From contig NZ_JAMYWY010000001.1 of the NCBI RefSeq assembly GCF_024159265.1, positions 4,278,001-4,342,000 of the forward strand: 64,000 nt of DNA. The letters are read 5' to 3'. The translations under genes were made by a program, and so were the position numbers. The stretch's first letter is position 1. Each line of letters opens with the position of its first letter. The stretch is from Paenibacillus sp. 1781tsa1. Its GTDB lineage: Bacteria; Bacillota; Bacilli; Paenibacillales; Paenibacillaceae. Under the pieces are notes generated by a model. The model worked only from the letters and a program-made list of their open reading frames with translations. It had not been told where the DNA came from and did no database searches. Positions 9,007-17,715 of this stretch are shown here, piece by piece.

Positions 9007-9738
9007 CTAACCTCTGCTGTCCATTTGAAAGATTTGCCCGCTGACGTTGGCAACGTGTTCGGACAACAGGTAGAGAATAAAATTCGCTGTCTCCTCCGGT
9101 GTGGAAATGCGGGACAAAAGACTCTCTTCGAGTGCCTTTTGATATTTTCCAGCATGATGCCGGTTCAGATTGGTTCGCATAAACCCCGGACAGATTGCAT
9201 TAACGGCAATGCCGAATGAACCCAACTCACGTGCCATTGATTTGGTCAAAGCATTAAGTCCGGCCTTGGAAGATGCATAGTTGCTTTGCTGTGCGCTTCC
9301 TACAATCCCCCGGTACGAGGACACGTGAATGATCTTGCCCCTGCCTCGAGCCTTCATCAGCTGGCTGACTTTCTGAGAGACGAGAAATGCGCCGTCCAGA
9401 TTAACCTGCATAACCTTGCGCCATTGAGCATAACTCATCTCGTCAAAAGACGCGTCGTTGATAATTCCGGCATTATATATCAGCCCATCCACCCATTCCA
9501 GTCGATCCATCAGTACTTGCAAGGATTCATCCAGAAGTTCTGTATTCGTGACATCCAGATGACCGACATGCAGACGATCCTGTATACTCATATGATATTC
9601 ATTACTATGAATAGGGGTTTGGTTATAGGTGGCAGCAACAATCGCCCCTTCTTGCAGCATTTTTTCAAGAAGACACCCTCCAAGCGTTCCCGAACCCCCA
9701 ACAAGAAGCAATCGAAGTCCTTGAAGAGAAATGTGCAC
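9007..9738 (-). CDS. short-chain dehydrogenase/reductase (FabG-like)
   Basis: The 243-residue classical SDR has the cofactor motif GGSGTLGG near residues 14-21, NAG in the fourth strand (LIYNAGI), the catalytic Ser in HVSSYRG and the YASSK active site. It is FabG-like in length and sequence, so NAD(P)H-dependent reduction or oxidation of a beta-keto/hydroxy group on an ACP thioester is likely. It starts at GTG 9738 behind AAAGGATG and lies 13 bases after the ACP gene. Context makes it a pathway enzyme rather than a fatty acid synthesis gene. Confidence 0.9.
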   Translation of the reverse strand: MHISLQGLRLLLVGGSGTLGGCLLEKMLQEGAIVAATYNQTPIHSNEYHMSIQDRLHVGHLDVTNTELLDESLQVLMDRLEWVDGLIYNAGIINDASFDEMSYAQWRKVMQVNLDGAFLVSQKVSQLMKARGRGKIIHVSSYRGIVGSAQQSNYASSKAGLNALTKSMARELGSFGIAVNAICPGFMRTNLNRHHAGKYQKALEESLLSRISTPEETANFILYLLSEHVANVSGQIFQMDSRG

Positions 9739-9751
9739 GAATATTCATCCT

Positions 9752-10000
9752 TTACGCTGTCTTGGTATCAACGAAGGCCGTTAACACTTCAACATTCTCA
9801 AATAGTTGCGGTGTAAGTTCATCATCCTCAATCGTGATTTGAAACTCATCCTCCATCTTGATGATCAACTGAAGAATCATGATGGAGTCCAGTTGCAGAT
9901 CAGAAACCAGATTTTCTTTTCCCGAAAAGACATAATTTTCTTCAATCCGATCCTCAAGCTCTTCTTTTACGAGCCTGCACACCGTTTCATAATGCGACAT
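9752..10000 (-). CDS. acyl carrier protein (third of three in the cluster)
   Basis: This 82-residue acidic carrier protein has the phosphopantetheine site LQLDSIMILQL with Ser39, and the four-helix ACP size. The ATG at 10000 (MSHYET) follows GAGGGTGAGCAT; an upstream ATG at 10048 would overlap the ligase stop by ATGA and add 16 residues. It sits between an SDR and a PaaK-like adenylating enzyme, suggesting that these act on the same tethered intermediate (inference). No holo-ACP synthase or Sfp-type transferase is in the window, so priming would use a genomic enzyme. Confidence 0.88.
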   Translation of the reverse strand: MSHYETVCRLVKEELEDRIEENYVFSGKENLVSDLQLDSIMILQLIIKMEDEFQITIEDDELTPQLFENVEVLTAFVDTKTA

Positions 10001-10044
10001 ATGCTCACCCTCAGATATAGAATGATTTGGCAATATTGCTGACA

Positions 10045-11262
10045 TCATGTATTCGCCTGGCGATAAGGAATAAAATAATCGAACTTGGGACCATCCATAC
10101 TCAGTCTGTCCTGATGAACAATCGTCAGGTTAACATCGTCAGGCAGTTTGTTCAGCAGTTCTTGCTGCAATAGGAACTCGGCTGCTTCCTGAAATCCCTT
10201 GCCAGGTACAAGGTAAAACATAAATTGCTTTTCCTGCACTTGCATTACACGGAATTGTCGAACGGCATCCGGGAAATTCCGGTTGACCTTGGTTACCGCA
10301 TAATGAAACAGAATCGGATTGGCGATCCAATCACCTGATCGAATATATTGGGTTGCCCGCCCACCAGTCACTTCGATGACGGGATATCTCGATCCGCAGT
10401 CACATTTCTGTTCAGACAGCCTGCCAATATCTCCTGTGTCATAACGGATCAAAGGCCAGATTCGATTGGTCAAGTCAGTAATCACTACGTTTCCATAGCC
10501 ATCTTTGTCCGAATTCGCAATTTCCACATACAATTGATCACTAGACAAGTGCAGATTACCACTTCTGCAGCTCATGCCAATACACCAAAATTCGCGCGAA
10601 CCATAATGGTTATAAACAATGGGACCAAAGGCCTCTTCAATCGCCTTGCGCTGATAGTCAAATAACATCTCTCCGTTAATTTCGATATATTTAAACGGAA
10701 GTTTGCTCCGATCCAGCTTTCGCTCCAGCAGATGGTTCGCGAATAGATAGAGTGCGGTGGATACGGACAGCATCCACTGCGGACGATACTTCAGCAACGC
10801 TTCATAATAGTCGTCCAGTCGTTCCGGGGACAGATCAAGCATGGACAGATACATGACCTCATGGTAAATGGATATGGGATCCGTTGACAGATCATCTTCA
10901 TTGAAAGCATAAAACATGGCATACGGATCTTTAGGTCCAATACCTCCGTTAGTGTTTCGAAGGCCCCATAAGAGGCGCGCTTTTTTCCATTTTTCTTCAA
11001 CTGATTTATAACATTTGAGCGGTTGTCCCGTGGAACCACTGGTATATTCAACATAGAGTTTGGCCTCAGTGTTTGTAAGCAGCGATTCTTCTCTGCCGGT
11101 CAACTCAGATTTCTCCAATATGGGTATCTGCTCAAAACTGGATTGGCTCCAGCTGGCATCTGTAACGCCTTGTAACCTTTGTTGGTAGAATGAAGATTTT
11201 GCTGTTGCGTGTTCGATTAAACCTAGTAGCTTGTCCTGAAAATGGTCCCACTTGGTTATCAT
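10045..11262 (-). CDS. PaaK/CapK-like adenylate-forming enzyme
   Basis: The 405-residue protein resembles phenylacetate-CoA ligase and the capsule-associated CapK group of the ANL superfamily. It shows VEYTSGSTGQPLKCYKS (P-loop), YNHYGSREF, RYDTGDIG and a cysteine pair, KCDCGSRYP, of the kind that binds metal in this group. It probably activates an aromatic or other carboxylic acid as an adenylate for transfer to CoA or to the adjacent ACP. It starts at ATG 11262, 15 bases after the synthetase-like gene. It is the second of three ANL-type enzymes in the cluster, which points to at least two or three separate building blocks. Confidence 0.85.
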   Translation of the reverse strand: MITKWDHFQDKLLGLIEHATAKSSFYQQRLQGVTDASWSQSSFEQIPILEKSELTGREESLLTNTEAKLYVEYTSGSTGQPLKCYKSVEEKWKKARLLWGLRNTNGGIGPKDPYAMFYAFNEDDLSTDPISIYHEVMYLSMLDLSPERLDDYYEALLKYRPQWMLSVSTALYLFANHLLERKLDRSKLPFKYIEINGEMLFDYQRKAIEEAFGPIVYNHYGSREFWCIGMSCRSGNLHLSSDQLYVEIANSDKDGYGNVVITDLTNRIWPLIRYDTGDIGRLSEQKCDCGSRYPVIEVTGGRATQYIRSGDWIANPILFHYAVTKVNRNFPDAVRQFRVMQVQEKQFMFYLVPGKGFQEAAEFLLQQELLNKLPDDVNLTIVHQDRLSMDGPKFDYFIPYRQANT

Positions 11263-11277
11263 AAATGGTTTCCCACC

Positions 11278-12411
11278 TTATGGTTTCAAAGTCACATTGG
11301 TTCTCGGGAACTGAACGGCACTCCATATATATGGCATCTCCAGCAAACCATGGATCAATCGCTCCCATCCAACGCCAAAGCCCGATGTTTCCCTGTAGTT
11401 GTCGAGCGTTCTGGACTGAAGATAACATGCGTAATCTTCTTCAGGCAGGTTGAACACTTCTGCTTTTTCTTTCAATTGGTCAAGGGTACCCACACGCTGA
11501 CCGCTACCGATCGTTTCCCGATATCCCGGCCAGATATAATCCGTATTGTTTGCAACGCGTCTGTCCCGCCCCTTCATTTCGGCGTGGTAGAACGGTACTT
11601 CAAGCAAAGGAAACTCACTAATTGCCAAGAATCCGCCATAAATCTCGGTGAGTCGGACTTCTTCCCATGAACCGAAGTGTTCAAGTGTGAATTTGTTGTA
11701 GATTTCATCTTTTGTATCTTCGTAAAGTGCGGCTAAAGCTTCTTCAAAGGTTAATTCCGTTATTTTTTGACTGCGACTGACTTCGTCAAGTTGATTCAGA
11801 CGATCCTGGGAAAGGAACACACTCAGATCCGCTTCATTATGTTTGAGCAAATCCTGAATGACTCTAAACAACAATTGACGGATTATCTCCTTATTCGCTA
11901 CTTGATCAACCGCGCCTTCATATTCGATATGGTGAAACTCGGACAGATGGGATGCATCTACATTTTCCTTGCGGAATGAGTTATACACGGAGTATACATG
12001 GTCTACCTGGTGCTGGAGCACCGACAATTCCAGATAAATTTGTGAGGATTCTGATAGAAATGCCTTGTTCGGCAGATCAAACCACTCCAAAGAAATAGGG
12101 CATACATCAGTTGTATAACTGATGGCCTCGCGACCATACACGGCACCTGGAGAAGAAATCATTCGAGTAGTCAAAGGCAGCAGTGTAAACAGTGCATTCA
12201 TTTCTCCAAAAAACAGATTGCTTGACATATTGATCTGATGATTAATTCTGGCGATAGCGCCCCAATACTTCTGTTCACTGAAGCTCGTGACCCGTTTCTC
12301 AGCTTCTGCCAGCGTGTATTGCCCTGCAAGTACATTATCCAGTGCGTCATATATGTTGTTCCCGCGATATCCCAACTTCTTGTCTTTCTTAGTATAATAA
12401 GGTCCTAACAT
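11278..12411 (-). CDS. stand-alone asparaginyl-tRNA synthetase-like catalytic domain
   Basis: The 377-residue protein has class II aminoacyl-tRNA synthetase motifs of the Asp/Asn subclass: FLSESSQIYLEL (compare LTQSPQLYLE), motif 2 LSEFHHIEYEG near residues 155-167, and motif 3 GFGVGWERLIHG...VQFPRT at the C-terminus. The N-terminal OB-fold anticodon-binding domain of true AsnRS is absent, so it is unlikely to charge tRNA normally. Known paralogs of this type make asparagine or load amino acids on carrier proteins. With three ACPs nearby, amino acid activation for the cluster product is the favoured idea. I chose ATG 12411, behind AGGAG; ATG 12429 has no ribosome site. Confidence 0.85.
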   Translation of the reverse strand: MLGPYYTKKDKKLGYRGNNIYDALDNVLAGQYTLAEAEKRVTSFSEQKYWGAIARINHQINMSSNLFFGEMNALFTLLPLTTRMISSPGAVYGREAISYTTDVCPISLEWFDLPNKAFLSESSQIYLELSVLQHQVDHVYSVYNSFRKENVDASHLSEFHHIEYEGAVDQVANKEIIRQLLFRVIQDLLKHNEADLSVFLSQDRLNQLDEVSRSQKITELTFEEALAALYEDTKDEIYNKFTLEHFGSWEEVRLTEIYGGFLAISEFPLLEVPFYHAEMKGRDRRVANNTDYIWPGYRETIGSGQRVGTLDQLKEKAEVFNLPEEDYACYLQSRTLDNYRETSGFGVGWERLIHGLLEMPYIWSAVQFPRTNVTLKP

Positions 12412-12454
12412 AAGCTCATCTCTCCTCATATGGTTATTATTTTGGGTTAATCAA

Positions 12455-13300
12455 TCAAATCTGGCCGGCGATATAATTTTGACGTTCGTTCTTGCTTCTT
12501 ACCTTGCGTAACAACTCCACTGAAGATAGGGGGTGAGATTCATCCCATTGGACTGAATTAATCATCAGTTGCTGAACCGTGGGGTGCATCTGATCCAGAT
12601 ATCCCTTTTCCTTCATCTCCGGATAGGAAGTATGTCCTCCATACGCTTCCTCTTTACCTTGCACGCTGTAATGAAACGTTCTCCTGTAGTCTTGAAACGT
12701 ACATGCCCCGCGATGAAGTGTATGCGCATTCATAAATAGAACGTCTCCGGGTTGACATGTAATTTTAACCTCGTTAGGTAACGGATTAGCCCCGTTATTG
12801 TTCACTTCCCATCTCTCCTCATCGGAAAGTGTACGTCGGTGCGAACCGGGAATCGCGATAAAACAAGAGTCTGGGTACAAAGGAATATTGAACTGCACAT
12901 GATTGGGAATACCTTCTGGGTGATATAACTCGTTATCCCCGTAATCCCGGTGCCAACGCAATCGATAATTGATCTTCTCCGGCGACCACAGCGCATGGGC
13001 TCCCCAAAATCGCAATTCTTCGCCCAATATCTCTTGAAGTACATCCATCAGACGTTCGTTCCCAAAAACGTCTCCGAAGGCGGGCTCGTACAAGTCCAAT
13101 TTGAAAATATTATTTACACCCCAAGTGTCGTAATCAGGCTCTTGTTTCAAGGTGTAACGAGTCGTATACCGGAGTGGTTCCTGCTTCACCTTGGTGATCA
13201 ATTTTTCCATCGCAATCTTTAGCTGATTCACCTCATCTGTTACAAATATTCCTGTAACGACAGCATAACCATCATCTAGAAAACGCGATTTTAGACCCAT
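12455..13300 (-). CDS. phytanoyl-CoA dioxygenase (PhyH) family Fe(II)/2-oxoglutarate oxygenase
   Basis: The 281-residue protein shows the facial-triad start HRD in RLRWHRDYGDNEL (residues about 115-127) and a distal histidine with arginine downstream in TLHRGACTFQDYRRT, as in PhyH enzymes that bind Fe(II) and 2-oxoglutarate. It probably hydroxylates, desaturates or otherwise oxidises a pathway intermediate. The start is ATG 13300 at good distance from AAAGGAG; a TTG six bases upstream is possible. It lies between the aldo/keto reductase and the synthetase-like gene in the same operon. Confidence 0.88.
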   Translation of the reverse strand: MGLKSRFLDDGYAVVTGIFVTDEVNQLKIAMEKLITKVKQEPLRYTTRYTLKQEPDYDTWGVNNIFKLDLYEPAFGDVFGNERLMDVLQEILGEELRFWGAHALWSPEKINYRLRWHRDYGDNELYHPEGIPNHVQFNIPLYPDSCFIAIPGSHRRTLSDEERWEVNNNGANPLPNEVKITCQPGDVLFMNAHTLHRGACTFQDYRRTFHYSVQGKEEAYGGHTSYPEMKEKGYLDQMHPTVQQLMINSVQWDESHPLSSVELLRKVRSKNERQNYIAGQI

Positions 13301-13330
13301 GATCAAGCAACTCCTTTCTTGCTATTGATG

Positions 13331-14287
13331 TTATGGAACCGCGAACCATTCCTTGTCCATCCGTTCCTTCCAGCGCTCTCGAATGGCCTTATATTGTTCC
13401 CCAGCAAGGTTCCCTTTGCTTGCCAATGCATAATTGTCCAGCCAACGATCTGGTTTCGTCGTGCCTACCATGACTGTGTGCACACCGGGAATCGACAACG
13501 CAAACCTCAGTGCCAGTTCTGTCGTAAGCAAAGGATCCTCTTGAAAGGAATACCCCAGCTTAAGCAAACGCTCTTCATAAGTTACTTTTGCTGGCTTGAC
13601 CATAGATTCCGGTGTCTTACCCATTCTTTTCCACATAGCAAGCTGGCGTTCATAACGTTTCTTATGCTCCTCTGGGTTAACCCAGGCGGCATTGGCAATC
13701 GGACGCTTCACAATGACGCCAAGCTGCTGCTGCTGTGCTAAAGGAATGATTTCCTCTAAGGCGATTTGATCAGCAATATTAACGGTCACCTGCAGCGTAT
13801 CAAAACATTGCATCTTGATCGCATATTTCGCTTGTTCCCCGTCCCCGCTGTAACCCAAATATCTCGCTTTTCCCGCAGCCTGAATCTTTTTTAGCGTCTG
13901 AATGACTTCACCACGTTGTAAAATCTCTTCAGAGCAACCGTGCAGCTGCAAAACATCGATATAATCTGTGCCCAGTCGCTTCAGGCTCCGGTCTACACTC
14001 AGTTCCAGCCAGTCAGGGTCCCAATCGTGATACTTATCCTCGTCCGAATGACCGCATTTGGTGAATAGATAGAATTCTGCACGCCTTCCCGAAACGGCCT
14101 GACCAATTCGTTCCTCGCTGTTCGGGTAACACTCAGCAGTATCGATAGCATTAAGTCCATGATCCAGTGCAAGATTCAGCAGGTGGTTCACTGTTTCCTG
14201 GCTGGTTTGTTCATAACCGATCTGGGAGCTGCCAAACCCCATGACGCCCACATGCATATCTGTCTTTCCCAGCGTTCTCTTCTCCAT
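13331..14287 (-). CDS. aldo/keto reductase
   Basis: The 318-residue (beta/alpha)8 oxidoreductase has the family signatures: NAIDTAECYPNSEE with catalytic Asp and Tyr, LFTKCGH with the Lys, LQLHG with the His, and the cofactor-binding IPGVHTVMVGTTKPD near the C-terminus. It should reduce a carbonyl using NADPH. ATG 14287 is preferred, after GGAGGGAGGTTGGAC, over the longer 14326 form that would overlap the kinase gene stop. Within this operon it is a tailoring enzyme; its substrate is unknown. Confidence 0.9.
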   Translation of the reverse strand: MEKRTLGKTDMHVGVMGFGSSQIGYEQTSQETVNHLLNLALDHGLNAIDTAECYPNSEERIGQAVSGRRAEFYLFTKCGHSDEDKYHDWDPDWLELSVDRSLKRLGTDYIDVLQLHGCSEEILQRGEVIQTLKKIQAAGKARYLGYSGDGEQAKYAIKMQCFDTLQVTVNIADQIALEEIIPLAQQQQLGVIVKRPIANAAWVNPEEHKKRYERQLAMWKRMGKTPESMVKPAKVTYEERLLKLGYSFQEDPLLTTELALRFALSIPGVHTVMVGTTKPDRWLDNYALASKGNLAGEQYKAIRERWKERMDKEWFAVP

Positions 14288-14312
14288 GTCCAACCTCCCT
14301 CCCCTTGTGGGT

Positions 14313-15392
14313 TCAATAATTTTCACTCAAATACGCTTGCGAGCTCTTCACGACATTCCGAATGTTATCGATGTGCATACTCGCTGAGGAAACAGGCCAA
14401 TCCCCTCGAATGAGACCAAGACTTGCCAGCCTGATGCACGTTGTGCCCATTAACAGCGGAAGTACCGTAATTTCTTCGGCCAGCAGGGAATGATGTTCTT
14501 GATAGCCTTCAAGGAATCGCTGGAACGGCTGAGGTTCCAATTCATGAACGGCTTTAAAACGCGAACTGCCGTAACGGTAGGTTATGCCGGAAAAAGTAAG
14601 CAGTCCTTCAGCCAGATCCACAAGGGAATCAGTGAAGCATGCATTGTCAAAATCAATCAGGGCCGACACCGAACCGTCGGATGAGAAAATGAAATTCATC
14701 GGATTCAAGTCTCCATGTGCAATTGATGTCACCGCTTCTGCTCTGTCAGCATGCTGAACAGACCACTCGTCTACCAGTTTCTTGCAAACCTGGACAAAAC
14801 GTTGCACATGCTCCTGATCCTCTTTGCTCATTTCATTGCGTTTCTGCATGTACTTTTTAAGCAAAAGTACAAGTACATCCTTTGTAGAAGCATAAGGAGA
14901 TTGCTCGGGCAACTTCAGGGTGTGAAATGAACATGCGGCCGCAGCCTTTATCCGAAATTCACCCAATACCGCGCCGGCAGCGCGTATCTGTTGAGGCTTC
15001 GCATTGTACATCGAGCCGTTTGGTATGTACGATTGAAGGTACAATGTACTTTGATTACCTGCATGTACAATCAGCTCCCTGGATGTAGTTAACTGAACGG
15101 CAGGGACCCGAACCGCTTTCTGAGCCAGCTCATGCTGGAGCTGAATTACGCTCACGGCGTGCTCAATGGATCGGATATACCAAGGAATTTCTTTCAAAAA
15201 GTAGAGGTTTCCCTCCCGGTCTTCAACAAGGGCTTTTCTGGATGTCTCCGAAACCCGGTTTATCGGAACGACAGTACCATTCATATTGAGATATGGGTAC
15301 GTTGTGTATTCCATGATGCCGTACTGCTCTAACGCTTGCGATAGCATATCCTCCGGGATAAGTCCTCTGCTCAGCTCTAACGGTTTTAGCAA
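14313..15392 (-). CDS. aminoglycoside phosphotransferase (APH)-family kinase
   Basis: This protein-kinase-like protein (about 359 residues) has SIAHGDLNPMNFIF (catalytic loop, Asp in HGDL, Asn) and SALIDFDNACF (metal-binding Asp), the hallmarks of the APH/choline kinase superfamily, in the CotS/HSK2-like range. It should phosphorylate a small hydroxyl compound, possibly a pathway intermediate or, as self-protection, the product. Start choice is open: TTG 15392 follows AAAGGGGAG at ideal spacing, ATG 15398 is too close to it, and GTG 15434 overlaps the Mrp gene stop. Confidence 0.82.
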   Translation of the reverse strand: MLKPLELSRGLIPEDMLSQALEQYGIMEYTTYPYLNMNGTVVPINRVSETSRKALVEDREGNLYFLKEIPWYIRSIEHAVSVIQLQHELAQKAVRVPAVQLTTSRELIVHAGNQSTLYLQSYIPNGSMYNAKPQQIRAAGAVLGEFRIKAAAACSFHTLKLPEQSPYASTKDVLVLLLKKYMQKRNEMSKEDQEHVQRFVQVCKKLVDEWSVQHADRAEAVTSIAHGDLNPMNFIFSSDGSVSALIDFDNACFTDSLVDLAEGLLTFSGITYRYGSSRFKAVHELEPQPFQRFLEGYQEHHSLLAEEITVLPLLMGTTCIRLASLGLIRGDWPVSSASMHIDNIRNVVKSSQAYLSENY

Positions 15393-15423
15393 CGGCATTC
15401 TCCCCTTTACCAAAGTAAGACTC

Positions 15424-16185
15424 TTAATGTACACTCCATGTGCTGAACTTTTGTGTGAGTAAAATAACTAATTGACGTCCAAGTCCGGCCATTCGCACAC
15501 TAACAGGATGTTCTGGATTCGCTAGTACAAATGGAATGCCTGCGTTCCCCTTCGCACTAATTTCAGGTATTATAGGAAACGTGTCGAGCACTTGCAGACC
15601 GTTCGGAACAGCTAGCATGCCTTGGGTATCCCCCGAAAAGATCGCAGTGGAATGCCCGCAGCATTCACATTGGAATTGAGACATATTTTCGACGATACCA
15701 AGCAGTGGAACCTCCATCCGTCGCATCAAGTCGATCCCTTTCTGAGTATCTGCAAAGCTTACCGTCTGAGGCGTTGTAATCAGAAGACACCGTCCTTTCA
15801 AGAGACGAAGCAGCTGGTGGTGAATCTCGGAAGTCCCTGGAGGCATATCGACGATTAGTACATCTACATCCCAGCGGGCTTTTATCAGTAACTGATCCAG
15901 TGCACCTTCCAAATATTTGCCTGAAAGAGATCTGCTGAGGCCGTTGTTTTCAATCAGTCCAGGCGAAGAAATGCGGATGCCTGCGTAGGTTCCCGGGTGG
16001 ATTCCAAGTCCTTCTGCTACCATAGACTCGTCTTCAACTCCGGATACCATGGTAGGTATACTTGGCCCTTCAAAATCTGCATCAAACAGTCCTACTCTTA
16101 ACCCTGGTAATGAATAGGCTAAATTTACAGCGAAAGTGGATTTTCCGACTCCGCCCTTTCCGCTATAGATGAAAAGTACGTCCAT
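15424..16185 (-). CDS. Mrp/NBP35-family P-loop ATPase
   Basis: The 253-residue protein begins MDVLFIYSGKGGVGKSTFA, the deviant Walker A of Mrp/MinD ATPases, followed by VDMPPGTSE and a cysteine cluster, CECCGHS, near residue 175 that matches the Fe-S-binding CxxC of Mrp proteins. Mrp relatives carry or transfer Fe-S clusters. It starts at ATG 16185 after GGGAGGATGCC. Finding it inside a biosynthetic operon is unusual: no visible neighbour is an obvious Fe-S enzyme, so it may serve an enzyme outside the window or have another partner. Confidence 0.87.
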   Translation of the reverse strand: MDVLFIYSGKGGVGKSTFAVNLAYSLPGLRVGLFDADFEGPSIPTMVSGVEDESMVAEGLGIHPGTYAGIRISSPGLIENNGLSRSLSGKYLEGALDQLLIKARWDVDVLIVDMPPGTSEIHHQLLRLLKGRCLLITTPQTVSFADTQKGIDLMRRMEVPLLGIVENMSQFQCECCGHSTAIFSGDTQGMLAVPNGLQVLDTFPIIPEISAKGNAGIPFVLANPEHPVSVRMAGLGRQLVILLTQKFSTWSVH

Positions 16186-16214
16186 GGCATCCTCCCTCGC
16201 CCCTAATAGAAAAG

Positions 16215-16457
16215 CTAAGCATTTTGCTTCAACGTATGGATCATGTTCACAATGTTGCTCATGGAAGCAAACGTATCATTAATCATGTACTCATCGGGAA
16301 TAGTCATTTCAAACTTCTCTTCCAGTTCCAGCAGCAAATCGATCGCTTTCATAGAATCGAGGCCTGCGCTTTTCAGATCGTCCGTCATCTCCAGATCACG
16401 ATGAATTTTCTTCTTTACCAGCGCTGTGACTTCATGTTCAATGTGTTCAATGCTCAT
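16215..16457 (-). CDS. acyl carrier protein (second of three)
   Basis: The 80-residue carrier protein has the phosphopantetheine site AGLDSMKAIDLL with Ser35. ATG 16457 follows GGGAGGACTATTC, and the gene overlaps the end of the decarboxylase gene by 11 bases, so the two are translationally coupled. The trio ligase-decarboxylase-ACP resembles modules seen with exosortase systems and the butirosin logic, where a LysA-type enzyme (BtrK) decarboxylates an aminoacyl group held on a carrier protein (BtrI). By analogy this ACP probably carries the decarboxylase substrate. Confidence 0.88.
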   Translation of the reverse strand: MSIEHIEHEVTALVKKKIHRDLEMTDDLKSAGLDSMKAIDLLLELEEKFEMTIPDEYMINDTFASMSNIVNMIHTLKQNA

Positions 16458-17715
16458 GAATAGTCCTCCCTTCATGCATTTCATTCACGTGCGTTCTTCG
16501 TGTCAGAGCAAGCTGTGAAACATGCTTCACTTCACCCTCATCCACGACCAATTCAACGGGAATTTCCCTGCTCAGAAATCCCAATAAACTGGCCGTAATC
16601 CCATAAGCCCCAACATTCGGAATATAGACCTGCTCTTCCAATTGTAAGGAAGGCATAGCTGCTTTTTTGTTGAAAAAATCAAGAGGGGTGCACAGCGGTC
16701 CTACAATGTGGGCCGACTCCGGATGAGGGTCGGTCTTCTCTGTGACGGGCTTGATGTCATACTGAACGCGTGGAATGCGTCCGAGCCCCGCCATCCCGCC
16801 CAGATGGTGAATGCCGCTGTCCAGAACGATAAAACGGCTGCCCTTACTTTCCTTGATATCCACAACCGAGCTAACCAGAACACCGCATGCGGCCGAAAGA
16901 TATCGTCCGGACTCATATGCTATAGCAGGCTCTCCCATTCTCCATCCCGGCATATGCTCATCGAGAGCAGTCTCCAATTGGACCTTGATTTCACTAAAAT
17001 CCGGAGGGGTGCCTGACACAGCATAAGGATGTCCAAATCCGCCTCCTAAATCCACGAATTGGAGTGGAATTCCGGTCTCCTTGGATATTCTCGCAATCAC
17101 CTGAATGGAAGAGAGAAAAGATTCCGCAAGTCTCTCTGCATTCGCAGTATTGGTGCCATTGAAAATATGAAAACCGGCAATACGAATTTCGTCGCATTCC
17201 TGCATTTCCTTCAGCTCTCGCAAAAGCTTCTGCTCATCCGTTCCAAACTGAGAGGGTGTGCCCGTCATGGCCAGTCCAGCATCAGCCAAGCCCTGATCGG
17301 GATTGATTCGCATAATGACTTGAATTGGAGGTGTACCAGAAGACACTACAGACCTTAATCTGTCCAGCTCCTTCATTGATTCTGCCGAGAACCATTGTAC
17401 TCCCTGTGCAACAGCCACCTTCAATTCCAATTCGCTCTTCCCAGGACCAGTGTACAATACATCCCGGGGCAATCCTCCGGCTTCTAACACGGAATTCAGC
17501 TCACCTAGCGATGAAACTTCAGCCCTGCACCCCAAATCTAACAACTGCTTAACGATTGCCGGGTGAGGATTGGCCTTCAGAGAGTAATACAACATCGAAG
17601 GCTCGGGTAATGCATCTCTTAACCTGTGGCAGGATTGGCGAAGAATATTCAAGTCGTATATATATAACGGACTGCCGTATTTCGACCGCAACTCTCCATA
17701 GTCCAAACGCTTCAC
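16447..17715 (-). CDS. PLP-dependent decarboxylase, LysA/BtrK type (fold III)
   Basis: The 422-residue fold-type III decarboxylase has the Schiff-base lysine in YYSLKAN (Lys47), the phosphate-binding DLGGGFG, the ESGRYLSAACG strand, the active-site cysteine region GPLCTPLD and a C-terminal NVGAYG tyrosine. Family members decarboxylate meso-diaminopimelate, ornithine/arginine or carrier-bound amino acids. It starts at GTG 17715, overlapping the preceding ligase stop by GTGA, and overlaps the following ACP. This tight coupling favours a carrier-tethered substrate (inference). The specific amino acid cannot be read. Confidence 0.92.
   Translation of the reverse strand: MKRLDYGELRSKYGSPLYIYDLNILRQSCHRLRDALPEPSMLYYSLKANPHPAIVKQLLDLGCRAEVSSLGELNSVLEAGGLPRDVLYTGPGKSELELKVAVAQGVQWFSAESMKELDRLRSVVSSGTPPIQVIMRINPDQGLADAGLAMTGTPSQFGTDEQKLLRELKEMQECDEIRIAGFHIFNGTNTANAERLAESFLSSIQVIARISKETGIPLQFVDLGGGFGHPYAVSGTPPDFSEIKVQLETALDEHMPGWRMGEPAIAYESGRYLSAACGVLVSSVVDIKESKGSRFIVLDSGIHHLGGMAGLGRIPRVQYDIKPVTEKTDPHPESAHIVGPLCTPLDFFNKKAAMPSLQLEEQVYIPNVGAYGITASLLGFLSREIPVELVVDEGEVKHVSQLALTRRTHVNEMHEGRTIHEH

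Noticed and set aside
16486..17715. The LysA-type gene as a housekeeping diaminopimelate decarboxylase
   Set aside because: It lies in a tightly overlapping trio with an adenylating ligase and an ACP inside a biosynthetic operon, which fits a carrier-bound substrate better; a lysA role is not excluded.
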